A stretch of DNA of 64,000 nucleotides from Saposhnikovia divaricata (GCA_036435485.1 CM071600.1:60013546-60077545), one strand, 5' to 3'. Positions 1 through 11,318 are shown, numbered from the stretch's first letter. Program-made: numbers and translations. Notes: a model not told the origin generated them from the letters alone.

Positions 1-793
1 GAAGAGATTCAATTTCCAGAATGGTTGGCTAACCCTGTGATGGTCAAGAAAGCCAACGGTAAGTGGAGGATGTGTATGGACTTCACCGACTTGAATGACG
101 CGTGCCCTAAGGATTGCTTCCCTTTACCAAGGATAGACATGTTAATAGATGCCACAGCAGGACATGAGATGTTGAGCTTCATGGATGGGTTCAGCGGCTA
201 TAATCAAATTAAGATGCGCAAGGATGACATCCCAAAGGTATCTTTCATAACTGACTTTGGTGTTTTCTGCTATCTTGTTATGGCATTTGGTCTGAAGAAT
301 GCAGGAGCTACCTACCAGCGATTGGTGAATAAAATATTTGCCCATCTGATTGGAAAAACCATGGAGGTCTATGTCGATGATATGCTGGTTAAAAGCTTGG
401 TCAAGGCGGACCATATTAAACACCTCAGAGAGGCATTTGAAGTGCTGAGGCACCACAAAATGATGTTGAATCCAGCCAAGTGTGCCTTTGGCGTTGGATC
501 AGGCAAATTTTTGGGTCTGATGGTTTCCAAGAGAGGCGTAGAGGCCAACCCTGACAAGATCAAGGCGATCTTAGATATGGAACCCCCACGCTCTATAAGA
601 GATGTGCAGAAGTTAACAGGCCGGGTAGCGGCTTTAGGAAGATTCATCTCCAAGTCTGGTGACAAATGCCTGCCTTTCTTTCAAGCATTGAAGAAAGTGA
701 AAAATTTTGAGTGGACACCTGAGAGCCAAGAGGCCTTTGAGCAACTGAAGAAGTACATGGTTGAAGCCCCGTTGTTGACCAAAACCAAGCCCT
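1..793 (+). pseudogene. Tat pol: reverse transcriptase part (5' partial)
   Basis: The reading frame is already open at base 1, so the true start is upstream. The product copies element RNA into cDNA in cytoplasmic particles. RT block motifs are clear: KWRMCMDFTDLNDACPKD, then SFMDGFSGYNQI, then the catalytic YVDDMLVKS near 371-397, followed by the connection segment LMVSKRGVEANPDKIKAI. The spelling of these motifs is typical of the Tat clade. At about 787-794 the sense shifts from frame 1 to frame 2 (one extra base, or two lost). Frame 1 then stops at 826-828, while RNase H homology continues in frame 2. This is therefore the 5' side of a broken polyprotein. Confidence 0.9.
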
Positions 794-2965
794 GGGGAGA
801 CTCTTTGTCTATACCTGGCGGTATATGAACAAGCCCTGAGTGCTGTCCTCATTCGAGAAGAGGAGAAAGTCCATAAACCTATCTACTATGTGAGCAAAGT
901 GTTGCATGGGGCTGAATTGAATTACTCACCCATAGAAAAGTTTGCCTTGACATTAATAACTACATCAAGGAAGTTGCGGCCTTACTTCCAGGCACATAAG
1001 ATTCAAGTTCTGACAAACCAGCAGTTGAGAAACATATTGCATAGCCCTAAGGCCAGTGGAAGGCTAATCAAATGGGCGATTAAGTTAGGAGAGTTTGATA
1101 TCACATACAAGCCTCGGACAGCCATCAAGGCTCAGGCATTGGCTGACTTCGTGGTTGAATGTACTATTAACAACCAAGAAGTCGGGGGGCAAGAGATAGT
1201 GACTACCCCTGGGCAAGAGAAAAAAGAAGAGGAACTTACACCTGATCTGAAGGAATATTGGGTGCTCTATTTTGATGGAGCATCAAAAACAAAATCTAGT
1301 GGTGCAGGTTTGGTTTTGCAAAGCCCCGATGGGTTCACAGTTGAGTATGCTTTAAAGTTGGATTTTCCTACTACCAACAATGAGGCGGAGTATGAGGCAT
1401 TAATAGCTGGTTTGGGTTTGGCTAGAATCATGAGGGTTAAAAATCTCAAAGTTTGTGGAGATTCAAGGCTTGTGGTATCACAAGTAAATGGTGAATTCGA
1501 AGCTAAGGACGAGACTATGGCGAAATACCTGAGAGTCGTAAAGGCTGTTATGGCTCAGTTTGAGGAGTGCTATGTTGAGCATATTCCGAGAGAAGAAAAC
1601 ATTAAGGCCGATGCCCTGTATAAATTCGCTTCTTCCGAGATAGAAAATTATGCTGGCAGTGTCTACTTTCAGGTCTTGAAGGCCCCAACCGTTAACTCAA
1701 AATTAGTGGCACCAATTGATATAGGAGGCTCTTGGATAGATCCTAGCAAGGCACACCTTGAGACCGGGTGGCTTTCAGACAATGCCTTGGAGGCACGAAA
1801 ACTTTCAGTAAGAGCATTGAGATACACTTTGATTGAGGGCATTCTGTACAAAAGGTCGTTCATCATCCCATACTTGAAGTGTCTAAGGCCTCAAGAGGCA
1901 AGAGAAGCGTTGGAGGAAGTTCATGAAGGGATCTGTGGGCAACACTTGGGGGGCAGAGCCCTAGCTCACAAGATAATTCGTTTTGGTTTCTATTGGCCAG
2001 AGATGTTGGCTGATGCACAAAACTATGTCAAGAGATGTGAGAGATGCCAGAAACACGCTCCAATTGTAAGGCAACCGCCTGAGATGTTAACTTCAATTAA
2101 CTCTCCCATTCCATTTGCGATGTGGGGGATGGATATACTTGGACCTTTTCCTATGGCTTCAACACAAAGGAAATTCCTGATAGTGGCCATTGATTACTTC
2201 ACTAAGTGGATTGAGGCTAAACCTCTGGCCAAGATAACCACCAAACAAGTTTCCCAGTTCTTTTGGGAGAACATAATTTGCAGGTACGGAATACCATGAA
2301 TCCTTGTAACAGACAATGGGACACAGTTCAATAATGAAGAGTTCAAGAAGTATTGTGAAGAGAATGCGATCGAGCTCCGTTTTACCTCAGTGGCACACCC
2401 ACAAGCCAATGGGCAAGCTGAGGTAGCTAATCGAATTATCCTTGATGGACTGAAGAAAAGGGTCGAACGCTCTAGGAACACTTGGGTAGATGAATTGCTA
2501 CCCATACTTTGGGCATATCGTACCACTTGTAAGGTAACAACTGGAGCAACCCCATTTTTGTTGGCTTATGGAGCTGAGGCAGTTGTGCCTTTGGAGATCA
2601 TGCAAGCATCACCTCGAGTCGAGGCATATGAGCCAGAAACTAATGAAGAAGGGATGAGACTTGCCCTTGACTTAATTGACGAGGTTAGAGATGAAGCTAA
2701 TGCTAGGAATGCTGAATATCAGAAGAGAGCCTCTTTTCACTACAACCAGAGAGTTAAGGAAAGATTCTTTCGACAAGGCGACATGGTTCTAAGGAAGATT
2801 GAAGCCTCAGGAGTTGGCCAGAAAGGAAAGTTAGCACCACACTGGGAAGGACCGTATCTAGTCAGAAAGGTGTTAGGACGAGGATCCTACAAGTTAGAAA
2901 CCTTGGATGGGTTTGAGGTGCCCCGAACTTGGCATGCTGTGAACCTCAAAGTTTATTATGTCTAA
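794..2965 (+). pseudogene. Tat pol: RNase H (two) and integrase, with nonsense codon
   Basis: Continues pol in frame 2. The first RNase H (about 794-1180, including KPIYYVSKVLHGAELNYSP and LRPYFQAHKIQVL) looks degenerate; the usual TDQ motif reads TNQ. A second, archaeal-like RNase H (about 1255-1640) keeps its acidic residues in YFDGASK, NNEAEYEALIAGL, VCGDSRLV and the IKADAL segment. Integrase follows: the HHCC zinc finger (HLGGRALAHK ... CERCQ, about 1935-2050), then the catalytic core with its first Asp in AIDYFTKW and a later DNG and NGQAEVANR. A TGA at 2297-2299 cuts the core between its first two catalytic Asp residues; the same frame reopens and runs to the true end at 2963-2965. Not translatable as one protein. 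Confidence 0.9.
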
Positions 2966-3389
2966 GTTCTTTTGGCAAAGGCTTGGACTTTTATCTATTT
3001 ATTAGGAATAAGGTTCAAATTAAACCATTATAGAGCATGTTGCTCCCAGTAGGAGATAGAGTATCTATGTAAGGGTTGAACCCATCTTATTGATGTCCTT
3101 TGACAGCATAATGGAATTTATTCTGTTTTCTCTATTAGTTATTCTTCCTTGTTAAAACAAACGAAAGACGAATGTTGAACCAACTTGTGAGTTTAGTACC
3201 AGCCAGGAGGCCAAGTACTCGAAAAATTCTAAAGTTTAACGAACTATGAGCAAAAACAAGAAAAATGAACAACAGAAACTAACTGCATAAATAGTTAAGT
3301 TAAAAGTTACACAAATAAAGGCCCGAAGGCTATCAAGTCAAATGGCGGAAACCAAGAGTTCAGATAAACAAAAGATAAATAAATAAAGC
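2966..3389. other. Tat spacer between pol and antisense gene
   Basis: Non-coding on both strands. It contains the 3' ends of two convergent transcription units: pol reading right and the antisense gene reading left. No repeat or promoter motif stands out. Confidence 0.6.
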
Positions 3390-5306
3390 TTAAGGGGCCT
3401 TAGGGGCCTCCTTAGCAGGAGAATCATCCTCAGAGCTAGTGTCAGTAGTGGATCCATCCTCAGCAGAATTAGCAGCACCAGACCGAATTAGAGGAAGCTT
3501 AGGATCCAAGGCTGAAGTGGTAGGTGTAGCATGCTCTTTGACCAAAGCATCATCCTCCCCGAATAGCTCTTCACTTGATCCAGGCTCGTTAACTACTAAC
3601 GGGGCAGGAAGATGAGGGCTCACGAAGTCCGAAGGCTGGAATAAGCCAGGATGGCTCCTCAGAACTGCCTCAATGGCCTTGTTCCAACCCTCAGAAAACT
3701 GGCCAGGAAATAACAACTCATCATGCTGATCCATGAGGGACTTATACTCATCAGAATCCAGATAGTCATCGATGATCTTCTCCCTGTCATCCTTCAAAGC
3801 TACCAACTCTACCCGAGCACTGGCCAGCTCCTCATCCTTACCCTTGAGCTTCTCCTCTAGCTGGTTGATAGTGAGGGTTTTCTTTTGGGATTCGGACTCA
3901 TACCCCTTGGCCCTCTCCTTCCAAGCTTTGGCCTGGTAGTGAGAACTCTGGAAGTGAACGTTGGCCTGTTCAACAGAAACAATAATCATGTTGGGATAAA
4001 GTAAATAAGTACGAAGTTTAAAGAATGCGAGGTTTGAGTCTTACCACAGCTAAAGCCTGAGAACCAAGTGCCTCTGATTTCCCGATACCTCCGTTGACAA
4101 CCAAATCTTTATAGTCAGGAGGGGTTATCGAGTTAAGAGACCAGTCCATGGCGTGCTTAGTCGAACCCACAACGAAGTCCCGCTTCCTAAAGCCCCAAGA
4201 TGGCCTAAAAACGGAAGATTGGACGTTCACCTGAGAGCTCCCCTCTAAGTCTGCTATATCACCAAATTTAAGGTCCACCTTTTGAACCTTATGGGTGCGC
4301 AGGAAAGCAGGCTCAGTTGATTTCTCTCGAGGATCAGCATTCCGCTTTGCCCGGGCCATCCTCAAGGTTTCATTGTCTGGATCCGGGGAAGCTTCCACAA
4401 GCATCTTAGCAACTGAAATGGTATAAATAGAAACACAAATGAATAAGTCAAGTATGAAAATAAAGAAAAACAAAGGCAAGAAAGGAATTTACCCCGTTCT
4501 GAAACTTGTGAGAGGCCTACTGCCCTCAGAGATTCTTCATTTATGAGGCTTTGGCAGGTTTTAGACATACCATCACCTCTCGTCAAAATGTCAAAAGCAG
4601 CTTGATCCTCTGTGCTAAGGGTGATTCCCTTAGCATTTCCATCTGAAACCTTCGAAAAGGTTTTCCTAAAGAGGGTGCCCCAATCACCACCCTCCCATTC
4701 GAGATAGGCATATTCTTTCTTCCAACCAGGATTGTTGTCGGGTAATGATTTAATATTGAAGATAGAAGGGACTTTGGGGCGATGTTTGATATATACCCAG
4801 CCAGAATACGAAGCAGGGCTGTTGTAAACTTGAAAAATTTTGCGAAAAAGGGCAACAGATAAAGGAAGGTTTTGCCTTAGACACAAAACCATAAAACAAA
4901 GAATTGTTCTCCACGCATTTGGGGGCAATTGGCAAGGGCTACACTGAATGTTAGCTAAAAGGCGGGGGATAAATTCATGAAAAGGGAAACGGTGGCCCGC
5001 TACTAAACATTCCCTATAGATACACAAGGCACTGGGCCTCCAATGACAAGGCCTGTCACCTGGCCCAGCTGGAACGAGTTTATAAGGTTTTTTAATTTTA
5101 TACAACTTGTTATACCTACCAATTTCATCTGTGTCATGATATGTATTACAGCAATCATACGCATCTAACTCGGTTAAAGAAGGATATTCATTTGCTCTTT
5201 CATTTAAAATATCTAAAAGAGAGGTGTAAGGAGATCGAATTTGGATGGTACCTTTAGAGGAGGCTGAGTTCATTTTCAGAAGGCGAGCTTGAGCTTTGTC
5301 CGCCAT
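3390..5306 (-). CDS. Antisense gene of the Tat element (Transposase_28-like domain plus coiled coil), three exons
   Basis: Exons 5306-4493, 4412-4045 and 3965-3390 (minus) join in phase through short introns of 80 and 79 bp. Donors are G|GTAAAT and G|GTAAGA; acceptors are TTTCAG and AACAG. The spliced frame is 585 residues with no stop. Residues about 90-175 (GHRFPFHEFIPRLLANIQ, then NAWRTILCFMVLC) resemble the plant 'putative gypsy type transposon' family (Transposase_28, PF04195). Residues about 395-470 are charged heptad-like coiled coil (INQLEEKLKGKDEEL), and the C-terminus is acidic and Ser/Thr-rich. Antisense ORFs at this place are known in Tat elements, but their function is not established. 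Unlike pol on the opposite strand, this frame is intact. The ATG at 5306 lies 178 nt downstream of a TATA box on the same strand. Confidence 0.8.
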
Positions 5307-5483
5307 TAATGAGAGCTTGAGGTCTTGAAAAACGAAGAAGATGACCGGAGACGAAGGCCGGAATTAGCCGAGAAAAACTCCGAACGGAATTTGAGAGAGA
5401 GACTTCTTAGCTAAAAGTTGAGAGCTCAAAGTAAAAGTGAAAGTGAAAGTGAGAGTGTGAGAAATGGACTATCAACTCTCACT

Positions 5484-5493
5484 CTTATATAGG
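5484..5493 (-). promoter_or_regulatory. TATA box of the antisense gene
   Basis: Minus-strand CCTATATAAG lies 178 nt upstream of the antisense ATG. The leader between them is rich in CT and TTTCACTTT words, as in many plant 5' UTRs. Promoter use is inferred. Confidence 0.55.
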
Positions 5494-5625
5494 ATTGAGC
5501 AACCGGTTGAAATACTCTCAAACGGTCAGAAAACCTACAATGACCGGTCAGAATTCCAAAATTGACCTACTGAAGGCCCATGAAACCGGCCCAAATTGAA
5601 GCCCAATTCTGGAACATTCCTAGAA

Positions 5626-5712
5626 AAATATCTTGGAAAAAATATCTAAGATATTTTGAAGAAATGTTTAAGATATTTTGAAAAAATATCTGAGATATTT
5701 TGAAGAAATATC
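5626..5712. repeat. 22-bp near-palindromic repeats upstream of antisense promoter
   Basis: Three copies of an AGATATTTTGAAGAAAT-type unit start at 5649, 5671 and 5693 (22-bp steps), preceded by a partial copy. Each junction contains AATATCT next to AGATATT, so the block is self-complementary. It sits about 130-220 bp upstream of the antisense TATA box. Confidence 0.7.
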
Positions 5713-5884
5713 AAACCCAAGCCCAAACAAAAGGTTCGGAGTTTGAACGGGCCCATTATGGCCATAGGGCCAGGCCCAAATAAAGAAGGTATTTTCATAA
5801 AAATACACACTTTAAACAAGTAAAGCCTCGAAGGCCCAAAAAGAAGAAAGGCCCATCAAGAAAAAGCCCGAAAATTTTGAGTCT

Positions 5885-6482
5885 AATTCGACCAGAATCC
5901 TGGTCGAAATGACTAAGAATCTTGGTCGAAACAATGTTCGACTAGAGAAAATTTGGATGCTTAATTCGACCGGAATCCTGGTCGAAATGACTAAGAATCT
6001 TGGTCGAAAAAGTGTTCGACTAGAGAAAATTTGGATGCTTAATTCGACCAGAATCCTGGTCGAAATGACCAGGAATCTTGGTCGAAAAAGTGTTCGACTA
6101 GAGAAAATTTGGATGCTTAATTCGACCAGAATCCTGGTCGAAATGACCAGGAATCTTGGTCGAAAAAGTGTTCAACTAAAGAAAATTTGGATGCTTAATT
6201 CAACCAGAATCCTGGTCGAAATGACCAGGAATCTTGGTCGAAAAAGTGTTCGACCAAAGGAAATTTAGACGCTTAATTCGACCAGAATCCTGGTCGAAAC
6301 GATCAGGAATCCTAGTCGAAAAAGCTGTCGACCAGAAAAAAATTGAATGCTTACTTCGACCAGAATCTTGGTCGAAACGACCAGGAATCCTGGTCGAAAA
6401 TCTCTTCGATCAGGATTTGTTGAACCCCTTATTTCGACCAGAATTGTGGTCGAATTTCTGGTCGAAATTCCTGGTCGAAAAA
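5885..6482 (+). repeat. 78-bp tandem array in Tat 3' region (about 7.6 copies)
   Basis: Units begin at 5885, 5963, 6041, 6119, 6197, 6275, 6353 and 6431, exactly 78 bp apart; the last is partial. Each unit contains a hairpin with 9-bp arms (TTCGACCAG and CTGGTCGAA) around a 4-nt loop, and a second, weaker GACCAGGAATCTTGGTCG hairpin. The right-hand units are more diverged. Because 78 is 26 codons, long open frames appear by arithmetic; they are not genes. Tandem repeats here are characteristic of Tat elements. Confidence 0.93.
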
Positions 6483-6857
6483 CTCCAGTTTTGTTCGAAA
6501 ATTGCTATGAAAAATTGATTTTTGGACATTAAATCTTCGTGGACATGGAATTTTAAAGAGAGAAATACCTGTGGGTACTATATAATTCTAATATATATTT
6601 ACGATACGAGAAGTACTATGGATGATTCCTTCATATTGAATAGACAAAAATCCAGTAACAGAAGTTACTTGGAAATAATTGTTTAGCCTCGAATAAGGCA
6701 AATCGTCGTAAATGTGTAGGTCGCTCCACTCTTTACGTTAAGACGATACTTGTGAAACACTAGTGTACAATTATGAACCCTGACCCAAGTCTCGGAAAAG
6801 ACCATTAAAAAACTGCAAGGAAAACCTGATCAGTTTTCCTAGAAGTTGGGGGGCAAA
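6483..6857 (+). other. Tat 3' untranslated region with polypurine tract
   Basis: Non-coding. It ends in a purine-rich stretch AGAAGTTGGGGGG at 6841-6853, the expected plus-strand primer, immediately before the LTR start TGATATGGGCC. Confidence 0.7.
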
Positions 6858-7372
6858 TGATATGGGCCGAAAATAAGCCCTAAAGACACATCTAATGTGA
6901 CATTAAATAGACTAAGAATGGTCCAAACGTGGGGCCCGCCAGATGGACCCAAAACCCCAATTATAATATTAATTTCGTAATTAATATTGGGGGAAATAAA
7001 CAGCTCAGCAATAAGAGTTGGATAAGGATATTATCTCCATCAGACTTAGCCACCAAGGCATCCAATTCAATATGGAAACTGATTCCTACAAGGAATAGAT
7101 CTAGAACCTTCCTCAAAAACTTGTCCACCAAGTCTCTAACTCCTACCATAATTCTAAGGCTTCTCAGCCTATATAAAGGGCCAGACCCCTCAACCTAGAA
7201 CTACGTTTTTTGGCTTGATCTTTGATATTCATCAAAGTACGTAGGCATCTTGTGAAGGCAGAGTCAGCCACGAGCACAAGAGCAACCATTAAAGCACGAA
7301 GCTCACACACCTCTACATTAAATACACAAACCCTAGCCGCAATACTAGTAACCTAGTTTTTATTCCACAACA
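6858..7372 (+). repeat. 3' LTR of the Tat element
   Basis: It begins TGATATGGGCC after the polypurine tract and ends in CACAACA (TG...CA ends, about 515 bp). A TATA box, TATATAAA, lies at 7170-7177, placing transcript initiation near 7200. The right boundary is less certain than the left, because the second LTR is not in the window for comparison. Confidence 0.7.
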
Positions 7373-8985
7373 AATATAAATATGGCGCTGTTATTGCATT
7401 ATTCCTAATACACAATCCCCTCTTTTGTACAGTAGATGCTAGCAATAGTAATGTTTGCTGATTATATACCTGGACCTAAGATTTCAGTACTGGAAAAAGG
7501 TTTCAACCACAATTTATTGGGTTCTTTTCTTCTGGTGATAAATATTATATGAAATTATTAGCATTATGATTATTTTTTTCTTCCTCACACTTAATTAATT
7601 AAATTAATGTTGGGAAAAATGTAACTTGACTATTGATACTCTGTCCATGTCCACTGCACTGATTATCTTAAGTGGATATGCATCTCTACTATCGGCTACT
7701 GATGTAGTTGCGGATGTTTATGAATTTAAGTTGAAGTTTTGGTAGACCACATCTTAGATGTATTGCATTCAAAACTTCAATTGTGTATCTTGTTTAGGGA
7801 TGCCATTAAAACGTGCCAGTTATATCGGTACAGTAGTTAGTCTCAGACTAATATGTAGATGGAAGACTTGGTCGACGGTATTTGTAATGTAAATTGTTGT
7901 TCCAGTTATTTGTAATGTTCTTGATATGAGCTGTATGGTTCTTGCTTTGTATATTTGCTTTTGTTCTCTAGTTGCTAAGGTTACTTAATCGAACTGCTTC
8001 TGGCCTCAATGTTGAGTGGGAGTTTGTGTTCTCTATTTTGTTGGGTTAATACAATTATTACTTGACAAAAAAAAAAAAAAGGAAAAAAAGCAAAGCGGTG
8101 CTGAAGCTGATGAGCCAGAGATGGGGAAAGATAATACTGTTACTGAGATACAAAACCTGAATCCCTAATTTGAAGTGTTTGTATATATATGTATATGTGG
8201 ACTGGAAAAAAGGAAGAAGTCGGGGGAGGGGGGCAGGAGGGAGAGAGAGAGAGAGAGTGAGTGATGGTGTTACAGTTGCAGCCTCGCCAGTGATGCCTCG
8301 AAAAACCGGCCAGTGAATGGAAGAGGTGATACCAATTGCCAATGATATTAAAGATGTTTTATATATGTTACCCTGATCTAAAATGCATGATAGGTATTAC
8401 TCCTATTAATAATGCGTAATATTCTTCATTACCCAAATTTTAAATGCGTAACATGCTTGTTACCCATACATTAAATACGTAACACACCTATTACCCATAT
8501 ATAAAATGCGTAAATGCTAATACTCACATTTCAAATGCGTAATAAACTGGTAATTATGATCTTATTTCTGGATCTCGACATTCTTGTCGATCTTTTTTAA
8601 AAAATCGGTAATTTTGGCCTTTAGCCGCATTGCTAAGCAAGAAATCAACTTTCTATTAGAAAAACAAAACAAAACAAGGCTACAAGAGAAGATGAATTTC
8701 TAAGCCACGAGATGAATAAAAGGAAGATCGTCAAGATGCTTGTTGGACTAATGTTTTACCAGAAAATGAGCAGGAACTTAACACAAATGTTTAAAAGATA
8801 CAGTAGAACAATCACCTAACCCAGATTTGAAAGACTAGGGCACATCAAGAATCCGAGTTAAGTAAATTTTATAGGCAGCATTTCAAAGGCAAAAAACATA
8901 AAGTACCATAAGAATATCTCGAAAGGTTTAATCTTTTCTTGTCTGTTTAATCAGCAAGAACACTAATTATTTGATGAAATGAACT
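7373..8985. other. Intergenic region between Tat LTR and NF-YA gene
   Basis: No gene recognised. 8064-8083 reads TTGACAAAAAAAA and resembles a LINE 3' tail on the plus strand, so 7.6-8.08 kb may be a retroposon remnant. A (GA)n run lies near 8240-8258. The 3' UTR of the minus-strand NF-YA gene must end somewhere below 8986. Confidence 0.5.
8390..8560. repeat. About 31-bp minisatellite, five copies
   Basis: The core AATGCGTAA (once AATACGTAA) recurs at about 8411, 8443, 8474, 8505 and 8534, each followed by a TACCCATA or TACTCACA variant. The copies are diverged from one another. Confidence 0.75.
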
Positions 8986-9006
8986 TAGCCAAGGATGACT
9001 TCCCTT
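8986..9006 (-). promoter_or_regulatory. miR169 target site in NF-YA 3' UTR
   Basis: The plus strand reads TAGCCAAGGATGACTTCCCT, so the minus-strand NF-YA mRNA is complementary to miR169. Compared with the well-known plant miR169 sequence, only positions 17 and 21 differ; the seed and cleavage positions match. The site lies 57 nt past the NF-YA stop codon. miR169 repression of NF-YA through a 3' UTR site is established in plants. Confidence 0.9.
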
Positions 9007-9062
9007 TAGATCAGCAATCTTATGAACCACTGAACTCAAGACTACTGATCATTGTACACCCT

Positions 9063-11318
9063 CTACCGGAAGACAGTGAGAAAGTGGTGGTTTCCACCAC
9101 ATAGATCCACCCCACCTCCTTTGTCAGACTTGCCGATATGAGAAGGGTAAGCAGAGAACCTTAGTTCTTGCTGCAGGAAGTTGCTGCCATCTTCTGAAAT
9201 GGTCATAATGTCAGAGCTCCAGCTTGCAGATGAAGTTTTTTTCTGGTAATTTTGAGGTGAAAGATGAAGCCCAGATTCCATTGTTGTTGTGCACATTTGG
9301 TGTTGAGTTGATTCTGAAAAAACTTCCTCAGCGTAATTTGTGTTGGGTTTGGAATCTTCGAGCTTCTTTTTGTTGAGAAAACGGCCCCCGGATCCTCTAG
9401 CCCTCTTCAGTGCATGAAGATGCCTGGACTCATGGAGATATGGCTGGACAATTCAAGAGCAAGGTTAACAAAGGAAAATTTTATTAGTCGCAAAGATTGA
9501 CCATCAGCACTGAGACAAAAGTAAGGTGAGATGCACCTACAAACTCACCTTTCGGTTTTTGACGAGTTTCTTTTGAGCCTCAAGCTTAGCACGGTACTCT
9601 CTACGCCTCAGAATTGCACTGTACTGTTTTGCATTTACATATATAGGTTCCTCTTGAGAAAAATCAAGAGGTAGCGGCACTCTGGTAGAAGCTGCAGTCA
9701 TCGTTTGGGGATCATATATCTGGGAAGATGTTAATTTTGATTTCTTAGTACCAAACAAAATTTAGAATACTGAAAATTCATATTTGATATACTAGAAACT
9801 CCACTGCTGAGGTTAGTAGCTTAAGTCTATTTAACTACAAAGGGATAACTAAGAACCTCTGACAGAACAGAAAATAGGACAAGTGAAAGCAAGGACCTCT
9901 CCAAAGAAAATAGGATTTTTATAAAGGTATGCTACAGCAAACCGCTTGATTCCCAATGCATTTTTACCCGCCAAAAGAAACATAAAACACAACAGATTAT
10001 AAATAAAACGTCAGAAAATGTAGGGGGCCTAGGGGCGGAGCAATCGCCTTGTATGGTATATTACACAATATACAAGTAAATGCAAAACAGGCAAAAAGAG
10101 GCAAAAACAGCACTAGTTAGGAAGGTAATAAAAGTTTATTTTGTTTTTGCCGCTAAAGACGCAAAAACAGGCACTAGTTAGGAAGGTAATAACAGTTTAT
10201 TTGTAGAATCTGCAAACTCACCATTGATTGTGGGTCAGCAGCAAGTATTCCAGGACAGTATGGATCAGGATAGGAAAGTGGAACACCAGACTGATATAAA
10301 AAAGCAGTAAACAGCATCATCAATGTTAATATTAGCCCCATAAAGACAAAATGTAATACAAGCTGAAAATTAGATGGTACACGAGGCTTACAAATTGCTG
10401 TCTAAGCATTGACAAAGTTGATTTACTGTGAACCTCTTCAAGCTTTTCATGGGTTTCCTTGTAACCTAAATACCAAGAAAAATGATATCAATGCAACCTG
10501 ACGGAATACTCTTATGAAGTATCTAGTTAAGATAGATGATTTCCATTGAATTAGAACTAATCTGCAGCAAGCAATCTCTAATCATATCATCATATTGTAA
10601 GGCAGCCTGCTTCAATGTCCATTGTCCATATTTACAATTTTTTTTAGGTAGTTTCCCATCAAACAGCTTTTGCTCTCTATATTCTTTTCATTTTATATAT
10701 CACATGAACAAGTCTAAGTTGCTTTTATGCTTATTTGTTTATAGATATTCCGGAAAACACCCAAATAAGAATTTTATTTTACAAAGTTGTGGATATATGA
10801 ATGAGCCAACTACCCTCCAAGCTCCAAGTTGTGGATACCGAAAGGTTTATGACTAAATTCTATTAAATAGCAACCCTAAACAAGCACTTTAGCTTCTAAA
10901 CACGGCACTCAACATACTAACCATGCACAGCTGATTTCCAGCAGAACTGTATCATACAGCTACTAATAACAAGTTATAAAAAGGATTATAGAGAACTTAG
11001 TTCTTAACTGGACTTTGTGGAGAGCATCTTTTGCACATGAGGGTTGCTTTCTACAGCACTAGCCACTTCAGGGTTTGACTGACCAGACGACTGAGTTAGG
11101 GACAGGTCCCGCTCTTGGAAATGGAAGCCCAATTGCTTAGAACTCTGAGAGTATGGAGATGGAGCTGCTATCTTTAAACTTAAATTTTTCGATAGACATG
11201 ATTGTTCAGCATATGAATTATGAATATGTGATTCGGTGAATGTCCATGGACATGAGGAGCCAATTAAACATGGGGTCACTGTACTTAATACAGACTCTTT
11301 ATTCAGCACTTCATACAT
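9063..11318 (-). CDS. NFYA: NF-YA (HAP2/CBF-B) subunit of the CCAAT-binding factor
   Basis: NF-YA joins the NF-YB/NF-YC histone-fold dimer in the nucleus and binds CCAAT boxes. Coding exons (minus): 11318-11009, 10465-10392, 10290-10222, 9719-9549 and 9443-9063, all joining in phase with GT-AG introns to 334 residues. The conserved core starts near residue 174: EEPIYVNAKQYSAILRRR (NF-YB/YC contact helix), a linker, then RAKLEAQKKLVKNRK and HESRHLHALKRARGSGGRF (DNA-binding part), split by the last intron after KNRK. The N-terminal part (SLSKNLSLK, GQSNPEVASAVE) is typical of plant NF-YAs. The ATG at 11318 is the first in frame. The frame upstream is open for about 20 codons with a possible acceptor (CAATTTAG), so an extra upstream coding exon cannot be excluded. 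Regulated by miR169. Confidence 0.93.
10100..10203. repeat. Direct duplication inside NF-YA intron
   Basis: GCACTAGTTAGGAAGGTAAT plus flanks (GCAAAAACA before, AGTTTATTT after) occurs twice, about 58 bp apart, in intron 3 of the NF-YA gene. A local tandem duplication with few changes. Confidence 0.8.

Larger units (their letters stand above)
1..7372 (+). mobile_element. Tat/Retand-type Ty3/gypsy retrotransposon, 3' portion
   Basis: In order this shows reverse transcriptase, a degenerate RNase H, a second archaeal-type RNase H, integrase, an antisense gene, tandem repeats, a polypurine tract and an LTR. Dual RNase H, an antisense ORF and tandem repeats downstream of pol are known hallmarks of the Tat lineage (Retand, Ogre relatives). 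The element enters the window inside pol, so its 5' LTR, gag and protease are not visible. Pol carries a frameshift and a nonsense codon, so this copy cannot encode its own enzymes, while the antisense gene is open. The LTR-to-host junction at 7372 is inferred from TG...CA ends only, because the other target-site copy is outside the window. Confidence 0.88.

Noticed and set aside
5909..6268. 119-codon plus-strand ORF with a repeated peptide
   Set aside because: It is the 78-bp tandem array read in frame; 78 is divisible by three, so the frame stays open without coding pressure.
5885..6482. CRISPR-like array
   Set aside because: There are no unique spacers; the whole unit repeats, in a plant retrotransposon.
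7382..7392. TGGCGCTG after the Tat LTR as a primer-binding site
   Set aside because: Only the first few bases resemble a tRNA-Asp primer site, and the LTR here is the 3' copy, after which host DNA is expected.
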